Shown: positions 35,598-44,572 of the stretch, one piece after another | Position numbering within the stretch: position 1 is the stretch's first letter | How the letters are laid out: each line of letters begins with the position of its first letter | Source of the DNA: Alkalicoccobacillus porphyridii | GTDB taxonomy: Bacteria; Bacillota; Bacilli; Bacillales; Bacillaceae_D | Direction: 5' to 3' | Length of the DNA: 64,000 nt | Assembly (NCBI RefSeq): GCF_007293315.1 | Contig: NZ_VLXZ01000002.1 | Span: 186,001-250,000, forward strand | The notes under the pieces: generated by a model | Told to the model about the DNA's origin: nothing | Seen by the model: the letters and a program-made list of their open reading frames with translations, nothing else | Database searches by the model: none | Made by a program: the position numbers and the translations under genes

Positions 35598-35616
35598 AGT
35601 GCCGCCTCCTTTATCT

Positions 35617-36369
35617 TTATTTTTTCGCCTTGATGATCATCGTACTTGGAAATTTTCGTGCTTTATATAAAGAATAATACTTGTCTGAAATTTCTTCTTC
35701 CATAGATTCAAGGTCAGATGGAACATCACTTTCTACAACCGTATCTATCGTAAACCCTGCCTTTATTAATTCATTAATATATGTACTGAGCTTTCTTTTT
35801 GGAATAGTCATAGGGGCATCTTCGCCTTTAAACCTCTGATACGTGACACTGCCCTCATCTTGATAAGAGCCTTCAAGATAGATCTGACCCTGATTACTTT
35901 TCAAATGAACATATAAGGGATGATCCCAGCTAAAAATAAAATAACCACCTGGCTTCAAGTAGGAAGATATGAGCTTGAATGTTTCTGATAAATTTGTGGT
36001 CCATCCAATCGCATAAATTGAATAAACGACATCAAAATATGATACTGGCAACCCCACATCCTCTTCCATCGCTCCACAGTATAAGTGAGTTTTCATATTC
36101 TTTAATGTTTGTCTTGCTGCATCTAATTGTGTTTCTGATAAATCCACTCCCCACAACTCAGCTGCCTCTTTGTTGGACATATAACGCAACGAATGCCCAC
36201 TACCACAGCCAATATCTAATACCTTTTTCCCTTTAACATCTTCAAATAAATTTAGTTCATCCTCTTTTTGAGCAAACGGCCCATAATGAGGCAACGCATC
36301 AACTCCATTAAAATGATGTGCCACTCGATTCCAGCTTTGTTTATTCTGTAGTAGGATTTTAGATGTCAT
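35617..36369 (-). CDS. Class I SAM-dependent methyltransferase
   Basis: 250 residues. KKVLDIGCGSGHSLRYMSNK is the SAM-binding motif I, LWGVDLSETQLDAARQTL motif II and FDVVYSIYAIGWTTNLSETF the post-II region, as in Methyltransf_11 small-molecule enzymes. Substrate unknown. It is 20 bases upstream of the HAD gene and probably in one operon with HAD and GNAT. Confidence 0.88.
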   Translation of the reverse strand: MTSKILLQNKQSWNRVAHHFNGVDALPHYGPFAQKEDELNLFEDVKGKKVLDIGCGSGHSLRYMSNKEAAELWGVDLSETQLDAARQTLKNMKTHLYCGAMEEDVGLPVSYFDVVYSIYAIGWTTNLSETFKLISSYLKPGGYFIFSWDHPLYVHLKSNQGQIYLEGSYQDEGSVTYQRFKGEDAPMTIPKRKLSTYINELIKAGFTIDTVVESDVPSDLESMEEEISDKYYSLYKARKFPSTMIIKAKK

Positions 36370-36464
36370 GATTATTCCCTCTCTCTTTGGACTACGTCTC
36401 TACACCTTTCAATACAAAAAGAAAAAATCCTGCATAGACAAGATTTTGGTGTGAGATGTTAGGA

Positions 36465-36614
36465 ACGCGCGCTTCCCCTCATTTTCCGCGCATTATTAAA
36501 TTTATCGAGCATATTTGCGCTGAAGCGCGCATTCAGATTCTGTTTTCGCGCATTATTAAAATTTCCGCGCATCTCGTATCTCTTTTCGCGCGTTTATGGC
36601 CTTTTTCCGCGCAT
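36465..36614. repeat. Cluster of CGCGCAT-containing repeats
   Basis: CGCGCAT occurs five times (36487, 36526, 36547, 36566, 36608), with further CGCGCG variants, usually as TTTTCCGCGCATT or TTTCGCGCATTATTAAA at irregular 19-42-base spacing. It lies between the methyltransferase start and the glycolipid-binding gene. Open frames over it are low-complexity and lack ribosome sites. Apart from this and two hairpins, the 36370-36781 gap shows no gene. Confidence 0.75.
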
Positions 36615-36683
36615 TTCAGGTTATTCGGGTGCCTCTTCTTTCCCGTGAAATTTCCCTCCAAAAATAAAATCCCATAAAGTAAT

Positions 36684-36705
36684 AATAGATGTTTAAACAT
36701 CTATT
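36684..36705. other. Perfect 22-bp palindrome
   Basis: The sequence centred on GTTTAAAC (arms ATAGATG/CATCTAT and one more base pair outside) is a perfect inverted repeat without loop. It could be an operator or a weak terminator; no T-run follows. Confidence 0.5.
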
Positions 36706-36750
36706 GATCGGGGAACAGTTCATTACCCCCTTAATTAATTTCTATAAAAT

Positions 36751-36778
36751 TGACCCAATTACTCGAGTAATTGGGTCA
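36751..36778 (-). terminator. Terminator hairpin of the glycolipid-binding gene
   Basis: TGACCCAATTAC-TCGA-GTAATTGGGTCA is a 12-bp perfect stem just past the stop codon, followed on the minus strand by ATTTTAT. Confidence 0.75.
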
Positions 36779-36781
36779 TTA

Positions 36782-37339
36782 TTATGTCGAAGGTGATAAT
36801 AGCCCAAAATAATCTGGATAGTCTGTAACGATACCTTCTTTGTTAACCAGGATATCGGCCTGAAATGAGCCACTACTGTAATGGAAGACTCTTTCAGTAC
36901 GATATTGAGTAATTAATGTGTAGGTTTGTTTCACTTTTCTTATGCTAAGATCGTTTGCATCTATATAGGCCATTTCAAAGTGTATTGGCTCATTCTTTTT
37001 CCAACCACATCTATTAATGGGTAGGGTATTCGTGAACGGTGTACAGGATAAATCAATATCACACGCCCCCTCCAAATAATCCAACTCTGCAGTATTGTCC
37101 TCCCTCCATGTTCCATTCCTATTTCTATTTAGTATGAGTTCTTTATCTAGCTGATCGTTTTTTAATATTAGCTGAACAAATTCCCAATTTTTTGTGAGAG
37201 TTATTTCGTATTCAATCTTCGTAGTCTCTAATGTATGAATAACGGTACTTGTGACAACTCTGCGGTCTGATGAAGAGCTAATCTTTAGATATTCCATCCC
37301 CTTATGTTCAAGATTCTCCCAAATATATGTAGCCTGCAC
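36782..37339 (-). CDS. Putative glycolipid-binding (DUF1089) family protein
   Basis: 185 residues. The opening ATYIWENLEHKGMEYLKI, the middle LEGACDIDLSCTPFTNTLPI and the end LVNKEGIVTDYPDYFGLL match the family named putative glycolipid-binding (PF06475), a lipocalin-like beta-barrel. Cellular role unknown. The GTG at 37339 has AGGAGG six bases upstream; the ATG 14 codons earlier has none. Confidence 0.82.
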   Translation of the reverse strand: MQATYIWENLEHKGMEYLKISSSSDRRVVTSTVIHTLETTKIEYEITLTKNWEFVQLILKNDQLDKELILNRNRNGTWREDNTAELDYLEGACDIDLSCTPFTNTLPINRCGWKKNEPIHFEMAYIDANDLSIRKVKQTYTLITQYRTERVFHYSSGSFQADILVNKEGIVTDYPDYFGLLSPST

Positions 37340-37567
37340 AGGATCCCTCCTATAAATGTCTATTCTTCTATTATAAAACAAAATGCATGTCTGTTAGCTA
37401 TGAGTTTAGAAGATTAGGCTAAAGGGTAATCCTTCTCTATGAAGCGAGAATAAAGTCACAATTTTTTATCACTCATTAGAAGATAATTGATAATATTATT
37501 TAAAATTGAAATAGTCAAAACTTACAACACAGTAGAAATAAGCTAAACTTTATATAATTACTTTCTG

Positions 37568-37596
37568 TTGACAAACACTAATAATTATTTAATAAT
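37568..37596 (+). promoter_or_regulatory. Promoter of ahpCF
   Basis: TTGACA, a 17-base spacer and AATAAT fit a SigA promoter about 67 bases before the ahpC start. The rest of the gap 37340-37662 is AT-rich with no gene. Confidence 0.75.
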
Positions 37597-37606
37597 GAGT
37601 ATGTAA

Positions 37607-37621
37607 TTAGAATAATTATCA
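37607..37621. promoter_or_regulatory. PerR-like box before ahpC
   Basis: TTAGAATAATTATCA matches the PerR consensus TTATAATNATTATAA at 12 of 14 defined positions and lies just downstream of the -10 box, where PerR would block ahpC transcription until peroxide oxidises it. Confidence 0.65.
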
Positions 37622-37662
37622 TTAAGTTTCGGCTTGATGTAAATATTAGGAGGATTTCTTTT

Positions 37663-38226
37663 ATGTCACTTATCGGTTCTGAAGTACTACCATTCACTGC
37701 GCAAGCATACAAAAATGGAGATTTTGTTGAGGTTACAGATGAAAGCTTTAAAGGTCAATGGAGTGTTGTTTGTTTCTACCCAGCTGACTTTAGCTTCGTT
37801 TGCCCAACTGAACTAGAAGATCTACAAAACCAATATGAGGATCTAAAAGCCCTTGGTGCTGAAGTATATTCTGTTTCTACTGATACTCACTTTGTGCACA
37901 AAGGATGGCATGATAGCTCAGAGAAAATTGGAAAGATTACGTACACAATGATTGGTGACCCTTCACAAACTATTTCACGTAACTTCCAAGTTCTAAATGA
38001 AACATCTGGTCTAGCAGATCGCGGTACGTTTGTGATTGATCCAGATGGCGTTATTCAAACAGTTGAAATTAATGCAGACGGTATTGGCCGTGATGCTAGT
38101 ATTCTAGTAAATAAAATCAAGGCTGCTCAATATGTACGTAATAACCCTGGTGAAGTTTGCCCAGCTAAATGGGAAGAAGGAACAGAAACACTTACACCTA
38201 GTCTTGATCTAGTAGGTAAAATCTAA
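37663..38226 (+). CDS. ahpC: Alkyl hydroperoxide reductase subunit C (2-Cys peroxiredoxin)
   Basis: 187 residues, full-length AhpC. The peroxidatic Cys47 lies in [15 protein letters not shown] and the resolving Cys166 in [11 protein letters not shown]; both are in the canonical motifs. It reduces H2O2 and organic hydroperoxides in the cytoplasm, being recycled by AhpF, the next gene 15 bases downstream. TAGGAGG precedes the ATG. PerR control is suggested by the upstream box. Confidence 0.97.
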   Translation: MSLIGSEVLPFTAQAYKNGDFVEVTDESFKGQWSVVCFYPADFSFVCPTELEDLQNQYEDLKALGAEVYSVSTDTHFVHKGWHDSSEKIGKITYTMIGDPSQTISRNFQVLNETSGLADRGTFVIDPDGVIQTVEINADGIGRDASILVNKIKAAQYVRNNPGEVCPAKWEEGTETLTPSLDLVGKI

Positions 38227-38241
38227 GGAGTGTATGAATAG

Positions 38242-39771
38242 ATGGTTCTGGATACAGAGATAAAGTCTCAGCTCAATCAGTATATGCAACTTTTGGAGAA
38301 TGACATTGTGATTAAAGTGAACGCGGGAGAGGACAAGGTATCCTCGGATATGGTCTCTCTCTTGGATGAACTTTCTGCCATGTCTTCTAAGATTACGATT
38401 GAAAAGGCTGCTCTACCCAGAACGCCAAGCTTCAGTGTAAATCGTGTAGGAGAGGACACCGGCGTTACATTCGCCGGTGTTCCTTTAGGTCATGAGTTCA
38501 CTTCCCTTGTCTTGGCGTTACTACAGGTGAGCGGTAGACCTCCAAAAGTAGATCAGTCAGTGATCGATCAAATAAAAGGCATTGAAGGTGAATATCACTT
38601 TGAATCCTATATCAGCCTGACCTGCCATAACTGCCCTGACGTCGTTCAGTCTCTAAATTTGATGAGTGTGTTGAACCCTAACATCACTCACACAATGATT
38701 GACGGCGCAGCTTTTAAAGACGAAGTTGAAAGCAAGGAAGTCATGGCGGTCCCTACCGTCTTCTTAAATGGACAGCCCTTCGGAAGCGGCCGGATGTCCA
38801 CGGAAGAAATGATTGCAAAAATGGGTGTTAGCATTGATGCCGATGAGCTAACAGCTAAGGATCCATTTGATGTCCTAGTTGTTGGCGGCGGTCCAGCTGG
38901 TTCTAGTGCTGCCATTTATGCCGCTCGTAAAGGAATTCGCACAGGAGTTGTGGCAGAACGTTTTGGTGGACAAGTGCTTGATACCTTAAGTATTGAAAAC
39001 TTCATTAGTGTTCCGCACACTGAAGGTCCTAAGCTTGCAGCTAGCCTTGAAGAGCATGTGAAGACGTATAACGTTGACATCATGAACCTGCAAAAGGCGA
39101 AACGTTTAGTGAAAAAGGATCTATTCGAGGTCACACTTGAAAATGATGCTGTTCTTAAAGCTAAAACAGTCATTCTTTCAACAGGTGCCCGTTGGAGAAA
39201 CGTGAATGTACCTGGTGAGGAAGAATTTAAAAATAAAGGGGTCGCTTATTGCCCACACTGTGATGGTCCGCTATTTGAAGGAAAAGATGTAGCTGTTATC
39301 GGTGGCGGTAACTCTGGCATTGAAGCAGCAATTGATTTGGCTGGAATCGTCAACCACGTGACGGTGCTTGAGTTTGCTCCAGAGCTTAAAGCAGATAGTG
39401 TTCTACAGGATCGCTTACACAGCCTTCCTAACGTAACGGTGATTACAAATGCACAAACCACCGAAATTACAGGCGACACAAACGTAAACGGAATTTCATA
39501 TAAAGACCGCGCAACCGATCAAGAACATCATGTTGCGCTGCAGGGTGTCTTTGTTCAAATTGGACTTGTGCCAAACACAGAATGGTTAGATGATTCCGTT
39601 GAACGTACTCGCATGGGTGAGATCGTTGTTGATAAGCGAGGTTCAACAAGCGTCAGCGGACTTTTTGCTGCCGGAGATTGTGCAGATAGCGCATATAATC
39701 AAATCATCATTTCTATGGGATCTGGTGCAACGGCCTCGCTTGGAGCGTTTGATTACCTGATACGAAATTAA
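38242..39771 (+). CDS. ahpF: Alkyl hydroperoxide reductase subunit F
   Basis: 509 residues. The N-terminal double-thioredoxin domain has the redox pair Cys128/Cys131 (LTCHNCPD), an FAD-binding [15 protein letters not shown], the thioredoxin-reductase-like pair Cys337/Cys340 (YCPHCDGP) and the NAD(P)H motif [12 protein letters not shown]. It passes electrons from NADH to AhpC. Second gene of the ahpCF operon, ended by a terminator. Confidence 0.97.
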   Translation: MVLDTEIKSQLNQYMQLLENDIVIKVNAGEDKVSSDMVSLLDELSAMSSKITIEKAALPRTPSFSVNRVGEDTGVTFAGVPLGHEFTSLVLALLQVSGRPPKVDQSVIDQIKGIEGEYHFESYISLTCHNCPDVVQSLNLMSVLNPNITHTMIDGAAFKDEVESKEVMAVPTVFLNGQPFGSGRMSTEEMIAKMGVSIDADELTAKDPFDVLVVGGGPAGSSAAIYAARKGIRTGVVAERFGGQVLDTLSIENFISVPHTEGPKLAASLEEHVKTYNVDIMNLQKAKRLVKKDLFEVTLENDAVLKAKTVILSTGARWRNVNVPGEEEFKNKGVAYCPHCDGPLFEGKDVAVIGGGNSGIEAAIDLAGIVNHVTVLEFAPELKADSVLQDRLHSLPNVTVITNAQTTEITGDTNVNGISYKDRATDQEHHVALQGVFVQIGLVPNTEWLDDSVERTRMGEIVVDKRGSTSVSGLFAAGDCADSAYNQIIISMGSGATASLGAFDYLIRN

Positions 39772-39776
39772 AAAAA

Positions 39777-39807
39777 GAAAACTCGTCCAGTCGGGCGAGT
39801 TTTTTTC
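39777..39807 (+). terminator. Terminator of ahpCF
   Basis: ACTCGTCC and GGGCGAGT pair (one wobble) around AGTC, followed by eight T residues. Confidence 0.9.
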
Positions 39808-39823
39808 ATTAGATTTCTCACCT

Positions 39824-40717
39824 TTATGATAGAAAGCGATTCTTTAGCCTGGATAAAAATAAATCAGCAGCTGAAGAAAACGCTTGATGCTTATTCCACA
39901 CAATGCTTAACCCAGATTCAAGTTTAGGTTCAAGTGGCTTAAAGCATAGGGTGCTTTCCGATGATGTATTAACAATGTCATCAATCACAATCGCATATCC
40001 CATGTCTTCCTCAACCATAATCGCCGCATTATAGGCTAAATTGTAGGTTGTTACGATGTTTAACTTATCGTAGTTTTCGCCAAACCAATGGGCAAATTCG
40101 TTTTTGGAATAGGATTCTTTCATAGCCTGCCTTGAACAAATGAGAGGAAGCCCTATCAATTCATCAGGTCGTATCTTGTTTTTTTCTGCGAGAGGGCTAT
40201 CTTTTCTCATCACAACTCCCCACCTATCTTTTGCAGGAATATCCATATAGTGATATTTAGATAAATCAGCAGGCTGAATCAGGATTCCAAAGTCTAATAA
40301 CCCTCTGTCTAAGCGCTCCGTCACATCTTCCTCATTCCCACTATACAGGTGAAAGCGAATGCTCGGATGATCATCTTGTATCTGTTTTGCCACACGACCT
40401 AAAAGTCTCATCGCTTTTGTTTCGCCCCCACCTATAAACACATCACCACTGATCGTATCAGGAGTTGAAGCAATGTCTTCTTTTAACTTAGTAACCATCT
40501 CAAGAATGCCTTCTGCTCTTCTTTTTAGGAGGATACCTTCTTCCGTTAAATGAATGCGGTGATTACTACGAACAAATAGCTTTTTTCCTAGCTCCTCTTC
40601 AAGATCTTTTATCTGTCTAGATAAAGTGGGTTGAGTGACATGTAAAAATTTAGCTGCTGCCGTAAAGTTACCTTCTCTTGCGACAGTGAGAAAATAACGT
40701 AATACTCTAATCTCCAT
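39824..40717 (-). CDS. LysR-family transcriptional regulator
   Basis: 297 residues: N-terminal winged helix MEIRVLRYFLTVAREGNFTA then AAKFLHVTQPTLSRQIKDLE, a linker helix and a periplasmic-binding-like effector domain (GDVFIGGGETKAMRLLGRVA). It is divergent from the acetyltransferase gene with about 140 bases between, the usual LysR arrangement, so it may control that gene and itself. Effector unknown. AGGAGG precedes the ATG. Confidence 0.92.
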   Translation of the reverse strand: MEIRVLRYFLTVAREGNFTAAAKFLHVTQPTLSRQIKDLEEELGKKLFVRSNHRIHLTEEGILLKRRAEGILEMVTKLKEDIASTPDTISGDVFIGGGETKAMRLLGRVAKQIQDDHPSIRFHLYSGNEEDVTERLDRGLLDFGILIQPADLSKYHYMDIPAKDRWGVVMRKDSPLAEKNKIRPDELIGLPLICSRQAMKESYSKNEFAHWFGENYDKLNIVTTYNLAYNAAIMVEEDMGYAIVIDDIVNTSSESTLCFKPLEPKLESGLSIVWNKHQAFSSAADLFLSRLKNRFLS

Positions 40718-40857
40718 TAAGTGACCTCCTATGCTTAAAAGACATAACTAATTATATGATATAGGTATTGGCTATGAAAGGATAGGTTAACTAGAATAAA
40801 TGAAACGGCTTTTTGCCAGGTGGGCTGCTACTTTAAAACAACGGGAGGTTACAAGCA

Positions 40858-41427
40858 ATGATAAAAGATTTTTTTGATAGAGACAGAAGTGGTGAAGTCA
40901 TATCTATTCAAGATCCTGAATTTCCAAAAATGGCTTTAGCTATTGAGCGTGCGCAAAAAATAATCTCAGAATTGAACAATACGTATCATACGAAAGAAGA
41001 AGTACAATCTACATTTAGTGAATTAACCGGTGAACAAGTCCATGAATCATTTGAACTTCTGCCCCCTTTTTACACTGATTACGGGCAAAATATCCGGGTA
41101 GGCAAAGATGTTTTTATTAATCAGGGCTGTACATTCATGGATAGGGGTGGCATTACCATCGAGGATAAGGTGCTCTTTGCACCAAAGGTAAATCTGGTTA
41201 CAACCAACCACCCCATCTCACCAGAAGAGCGACGATCAACCTATAATAAACCCATCCATATTAAATCAGGAGCATGGATCGGCATCAACGCAACGATTAT
41301 GCCTGGCGTGACCATAGGCAGAAACTCTATTGTTTCTGCAGGAGCCGTTGTAACAAAGGATGTTGAAGACAACGTCATTGTTGCTGGAGTACCTGCAAAA
41401 GTAATTAAAGAGATTGACTCAAAATAA
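40858..41427 (+). CDS. Sugar O-acetyltransferase of the LacA/NodL hexapeptide family
   Basis: 189 residues. Left-handed beta-helix hexapeptides: GQNIRVGKDVFINQGCTFMD, KVNLVTTNHPISPEER (catalytic His region) and WIGINATIMPGVTIGRNSIV then AGAVVTKDVEDNVIVAGVPA, as in maltose/galactoside acetyltransferases. It would transfer acetyl groups from acetyl-CoA to a sugar hydroxyl. GGGAGG precedes the ATG. Possible LysR target. Confidence 0.88.
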   Translation: MIKDFFDRDRSGEVISIQDPEFPKMALAIERAQKIISELNNTYHTKEEVQSTFSELTGEQVHESFELLPPFYTDYGQNIRVGKDVFINQGCTFMDRGGITIEDKVLFAPKVNLVTTNHPISPEERRSTYNKPIHIKSGAWIGINATIMPGVTIGRNSIVSAGAVVTKDVEDNVIVAGVPAKVIKEIDSK

Positions 41428-41443
41428 TAACTCACTAGATTAA

Positions 41444-41470
41444 AAAAATCCTGCGTTAGACAGGATTTTT
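41444..41470. terminator. Bidirectional terminator
   Basis: AAAAATCCTG and CAGGATTTTT form a 10-bp perfect stem with a seven-base loop between the acetyltransferase and the convergent GNAT gene. Confidence 0.85.
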
Positions 41471-41480
41471 CATTATACAC

Positions 41481-41876
41481 TCAATTGACTACCCGCCAAA
41501 CTCCACCTGCTCCTGTTGTAAATCCACACTTCTCATAAAAACTCGCTTTGTCCTCCGCATAGGATACGGTCATGATTTCTATACCGAATCTCTCCGCCTC
41601 TTCTAACAATCCTTTTACCAATTGGGCTCCAATCCCACGCCCTTGGTACTCGGGATGCACAATGATATCCTCCATATATCCATGTTCCAACCCCATACCA
41701 CACACATAGCCAAAGGCAATTAGATGATTATGATGATCTTTCACACCCGCCCAAAAATTACAGCGCTCAAATAAAGCGGGATAGTCTTCATCTCTTCTGC
41801 CCCAGCCCACTCGCTCTCTAAGGTCTGGCACTTCGTGAGGGGATAATGAGAGGTTTAAAACGATTTCTAAAGGCAT
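41481..41876 (-). CDS. GNAT-family N-acetyltransferase
   Basis: 131 residues: YMEDIIVHPEYQGRGIGAQL (acetyl-CoA loop QGRGIG) and YAEDKASFYEKCGFTTG. Related to small-substrate GNATs such as aminoalkylphosphonate or spermidine-type enzymes, but the acceptor is unknown. ATG at 41876 has GGAGG eight bases upstream. Confidence 0.85.
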   Translation of the reverse strand: MPLEIVLNLSLSPHEVPDLRERVGWGRRDEDYPALFERCNFWAGVKDHHNHLIAFGYVCGMGLEHGYMEDIIVHPEYQGRGIGAQLVKGLLEEAERFGIEIMTVSYAEDKASFYEKCGFTTGAGGVWRVVN

Positions 41877-41912
41877 ATTCATCACCTCCAAACAGTCAGT
41901 CCATCATTTTTT

Positions 41913-42497
41913 CTACTTATTCTTTTTCCTTGCATAAAATTCAGCAACCTTTTTACGATTTCCACACAGCTCCATGCTGCACCAGCGTCTTTTTCCTGAT
42001 TTGGATGTATCAACGAAGTGGAGCGTGCACTCCTCATGCTCGCATTTCCTAATACGGTTATTTGAAACACTGTCCAAAGTGTGAATCATTGAATCCACAA
42101 TCGTGTAAAGTACATGATCTATCGTTGTTATTCCTTCAGTGGTCAGACTTATTTTTTCATCCTTTGGAACAAGCGACACACTCACTTTTAGCTGGTTAAC
42201 AATTGTTTTTAATTGATCCGTACTTTCTTGGGAGAGTTCTCCTTGTTGATCTATATCAGAGAGAATCATTTTGCTAAGATCACGAAGCGAGTGGAGCTCG
42301 ACTAATAACGAATCAAACAATTCCCCATCTGCTAGGGCCAAAACATCCGACTCTCTCAATAGGTTATTTTCCTCTAACCATCTTAATGTGTTTGTTGGAT
42401 TTTGTAGGATATCAATTTTTTGTTTATTAGAAATGTATGTTGTATTCACTAGGTTTATCCAGGCCGTTCCACCTATTAAAAATAGTAATTTGTCCAA
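41913..42497 (-). CDS. CGNR zinc-finger (ABATE-type) regulator
   Basis: 194 residues. The C-terminal zinc finger has Cys in HEECTLHFVDTSKSGKRRWC then SMELCGNRKKVAEFYARKK, the CGNR signature; the N-terminal helical part matches ABATE-type stress/ligand domains. Such proteins are predicted transcription regulators. A TTG start at 42497 has GAGG eight bases upstream; a GTG at 42506 does not. It is divergent from the alpha/beta hydrolase, with repeated TTATAACC boxes between. Confidence 0.8.
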   Translation of the reverse strand: MDKLLFLIGGTAWINLVNTTYISNKQKIDILQNPTNTLRWLEENNLLRESDVLALADGELFDSLLVELHSLRDLSKMILSDIDQQGELSQESTDQLKTIVNQLKVSVSLVPKDEKISLTTEGITTIDHVLYTIVDSMIHTLDSVSNNRIRKCEHEECTLHFVDTSKSGKRRWCSMELCGNRKKVAEFYARKKNK

Positions 42498-42517
42498 GTG
42501 TTTCACCTCACGAGTAA

Positions 42518-42607
42518 TTATAACCGTTAAAAAGTATATTTACAAGTTAGGTCAAGTGATGTAGGATGTGGTTTATAACCACTAAAAATAATTAATAAAG
42601 GTTATAA
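42518..42607. promoter_or_regulatory. Three TTATAACC boxes between the CGNR and hydrolase genes
   Basis: TTATAACC occurs at 42518-42525 and 42573-42580 on the plus strand and as GGTTATAA at 42600-42607. They lie in the divergent promoter region and are candidate binding sites of the CGNR regulator. Confidence 0.5.
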
Positions 42608-42677
42608 AGTGAGGTGAAGCAAACGTACGATGGCTTAACGTCGGCAAAGAATTCAAATAATCTTATGAGGTGATACG

Positions 42678-43538
42678 ATGTTCGTACAGTACAAAACAGT
42701 AAAAATTTATGGTATTGATATTTTTTATCGAGAAGCTGGTGACAGAAGCAACCCTACAATCTTATTGCTTCACGGTTTCCCCTCTTCCTCTCATATGTAT
42801 CGAAATTTAATAACTGAATTGATGGATGAATACCACATTATCGCGCCGGATTATCCGGGTTTTGGGAATACTGATCAACCAAGTATGGATGATTTCAAAT
42901 ATTCCTTTGACAGCTTTGCTCATTTGATCAATGAATTTGTAGAGAGCATAAATTTAGAGAAATATAGCATATATGTACACGATTACGGCGCCCCAGTAGG
43001 ATTTAGGCTGGCGACCAAACACCCAGAGCGAATTCAAGCGATTATTACACAAAACGGCAATGCTTACGAGGAAGGTTTAATGCCTGCGTGGGATCCCATA
43101 CGCTCATATTGGGAGGATCCATCCGAGGAAAATAAAAACAACTTAAAGTCCCTTTTATCTGCAGATTTTACAAAGTATCAATATACCGATGGAACCCGTA
43201 ACCCCGACCGGATTAGCCCCGACGCCTGGAATATGGATCAATTTGTGTTGGATCGCCCCGGTAATAACGACATCCAGCTTGCGTTGTATTATGACTATCG
43301 AAACAACCTAACATTGTATCCAAAATGGCAAGAGTTCTTTAGAACGTATCAGCCACCTACACTAGTCGTATGGGGAAAAAATGATATGTTTTTCGGACCC
43401 GAAGGCGCATTAGCTTACCAAAACGATATTAAGGATTGCGAGGTCCACTTATTAAATACCGGTCATTTTCCTTTAGAGGAAGACTTAGAGACCAGTGCAT
43501 TTTTGATCAAACAATTTTTGAGAGATCGTTTGAATTAA
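42678..43538 (+). CDS. Alpha/beta hydrolase, haloalkane dehalogenase/epoxide hydrolase-like
   Basis: 286 residues: oxyanion motif LLLHGFPSSSHMYRNL, nucleophile elbow VHDYGAP with Asp (not Ser), acid in VVWGKNDMFFGPEG and catalytic His in LLNTGHFPLEED. The Asp nucleophile points to dehalogenases or epoxide hydrolases rather than esterases. Cytoplasmic. It is divergent from the CGNR regulator, which probably controls it. GAGG lies seven bases before the ATG. Confidence 0.86.
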   Translation: MFVQYKTVKIYGIDIFYREAGDRSNPTILLLHGFPSSSHMYRNLITELMDEYHIIAPDYPGFGNTDQPSMDDFKYSFDSFAHLINEFVESINLEKYSIYVHDYGAPVGFRLATKHPERIQAIITQNGNAYEEGLMPAWDPIRSYWEDPSEENKNNLKSLLSADFTKYQYTDGTRNPDRISPDAWNMDQFVLDRPGNNDIQLALYYDYRNNLTLYPKWQEFFRTYQPPTLVVWGKNDMFFGPEGALAYQNDIKDCEVHLLNTGHFPLEEDLETSAFLIKQFLRDRLN

Positions 43539-43609
43539 CTTCTTTCATAAGTCTTGAAGTGACTGAATAATGACACTGTGTCGAAGTTTATGTGTAAATG
43601 AATGTCCTG

Positions 43610-43670
43610 GCCCGTCGCTACAGGAGAACCCTATGCTATCCGCGGGAGTCTACGGGTTCTCCTGTAGCTA
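43610..43670. repeat. Long hairpin with a partial copy of the GC-rich repeat
   Basis: GCTACAGGAGAACCC (from 43617) and GGGTTCTCCTGTAGC (to 43668) form a perfect 15-bp stem around a 22-base loop. The part CGGGAGTCTACGGGTTCTCC is the inverted counterpart of AGGAGAACCCGAGACTCC at 18.57 kb. The remaining gap from 43671 to 43914 shows no gene or strong ribosome site. Confidence 0.65.
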
Positions 43671-43914
43671 ACGTTCTGACTTAAACAATTGTAGAACTTC
43701 GCAGTCTTATAAAGATCGTTTTTCAGTGGCCTCCTTTTCATCCCGCAGGTGTCAGCCCTGTTATTTTGACCTCTTGTTTTAGGTGAAGCATCAGTATGGT
43801 TTTTTACACAATAATAAGGACAATCCTCTGCCTCGCTCGTGAGTAAACTTCTTGATCACACTACGTTCTTCTTTTTGTTAATTACAATTTTCTTCACCTC
43901 TTTTATTTTTTTGG

Positions 43915-43943
43915 TTGCAAGAAAAAATGTTATCGCATATAAT
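43915..43943 (+). promoter_or_regulatory. Promoter of the TetR-DUF418 operon
   Basis: TTGCAA and TATAAT are separated by 17 bases; the -10 box is followed directly by the TetR palindrome. Confidence 0.65.
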
Positions 43944-43963
43944 TTACTTACCGGTAAGTAAAT
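43942..43963. promoter_or_regulatory. Perfect palindromic operator before the TetR gene
   Basis: A 22-bp perfect palindrome centred on ACCGGT (arms ATTTACTT and AAGTAAAT) starts at the last base pair of the -10 box and ends 15 bases before the start codon. It is the expected autoregulatory site of the TetR protein. Confidence 0.78.
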
Positions 43964-43978
43964 AAAGGAGGAAACAAA

Positions 43979-44572
43979 ATGCGTAACAAAGAAGAAACGT
44001 ATAAGCAGATTATCGAAACGGCTTTTTCCATGTTTTCAGAAAAAGGCTTTGATCAAACGAGCTTGTCCAGTATTGCTGCAGAGATAGGGATATCTAAGCC
44101 TGCGATTTATTATTATTTCAAATCTAAAGATGAATTGATTAAGAGCCTCTTTGACACCATCGTTCAAGAAATCCAGTCGATTACGTATATAGATCTAAAG
44201 GAAATGAATACCACAAACGTGAAGCAAACCTTATATCATGTAGGGGAAAATGCCATCAATCATCAAAAGAAGAACCTTGCGTTTAATCAATTATTTAATC
44301 AGTACATCATGCTGGCCACTCGTGACAGCTATTACGCAGAGAAGCTTGCAGACATTCAACAGGAATTCTTCAACACATTTCATGACATGCTTACAAATGC
44401 TGTTGAGATTAAAGCGATAAAGGACGAAAACATTCTTATTAAGTCTCAATTGCTTGCCCTCGTTTTTGATAACATCACAAATTTCATCTTAACCAATATG
44501 AATTTAGACTATGAGCGAATCTGGAGAGAAGCTGTAGATAGCGTTCTTAGAGGCATAGAAAATCATGAGTAA
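43979..44572 (+). CDS. TetR-family repressor
   Basis: 197 residues with the TetR_N helix-turn-helix: AFSMFSEKGFDQTSLSSIAA and GISKPAIYYYFKSKDELIKS. The C-terminal domain should bind an unknown ligand. AAAGGAGG lies seven bases before the ATG. It overlaps the DUF418 gene by eight bases, so repressor and membrane protein are co-expressed and likely autoregulated through the palindrome. Confidence 0.92.
   Translation: MRNKEETYKQIIETAFSMFSEKGFDQTSLSSIAAEIGISKPAIYYYFKSKDELIKSLFDTIVQEIQSITYIDLKEMNTTNVKQTLYHVGENAINHQKKNLAFNQLFNQYIMLATRDSYYAEKLADIQQEFFNTFHDMLTNAVEIKAIKDENILIKSQLLALVFDNITNFILTNMNLDYERIWREAVDSVLRGIENHE

Noticed and set aside
36456-36677. 73-aa frame over the CGCGCAT repeats
   Set aside because: Made of repeat sequence and without a ribosome site.
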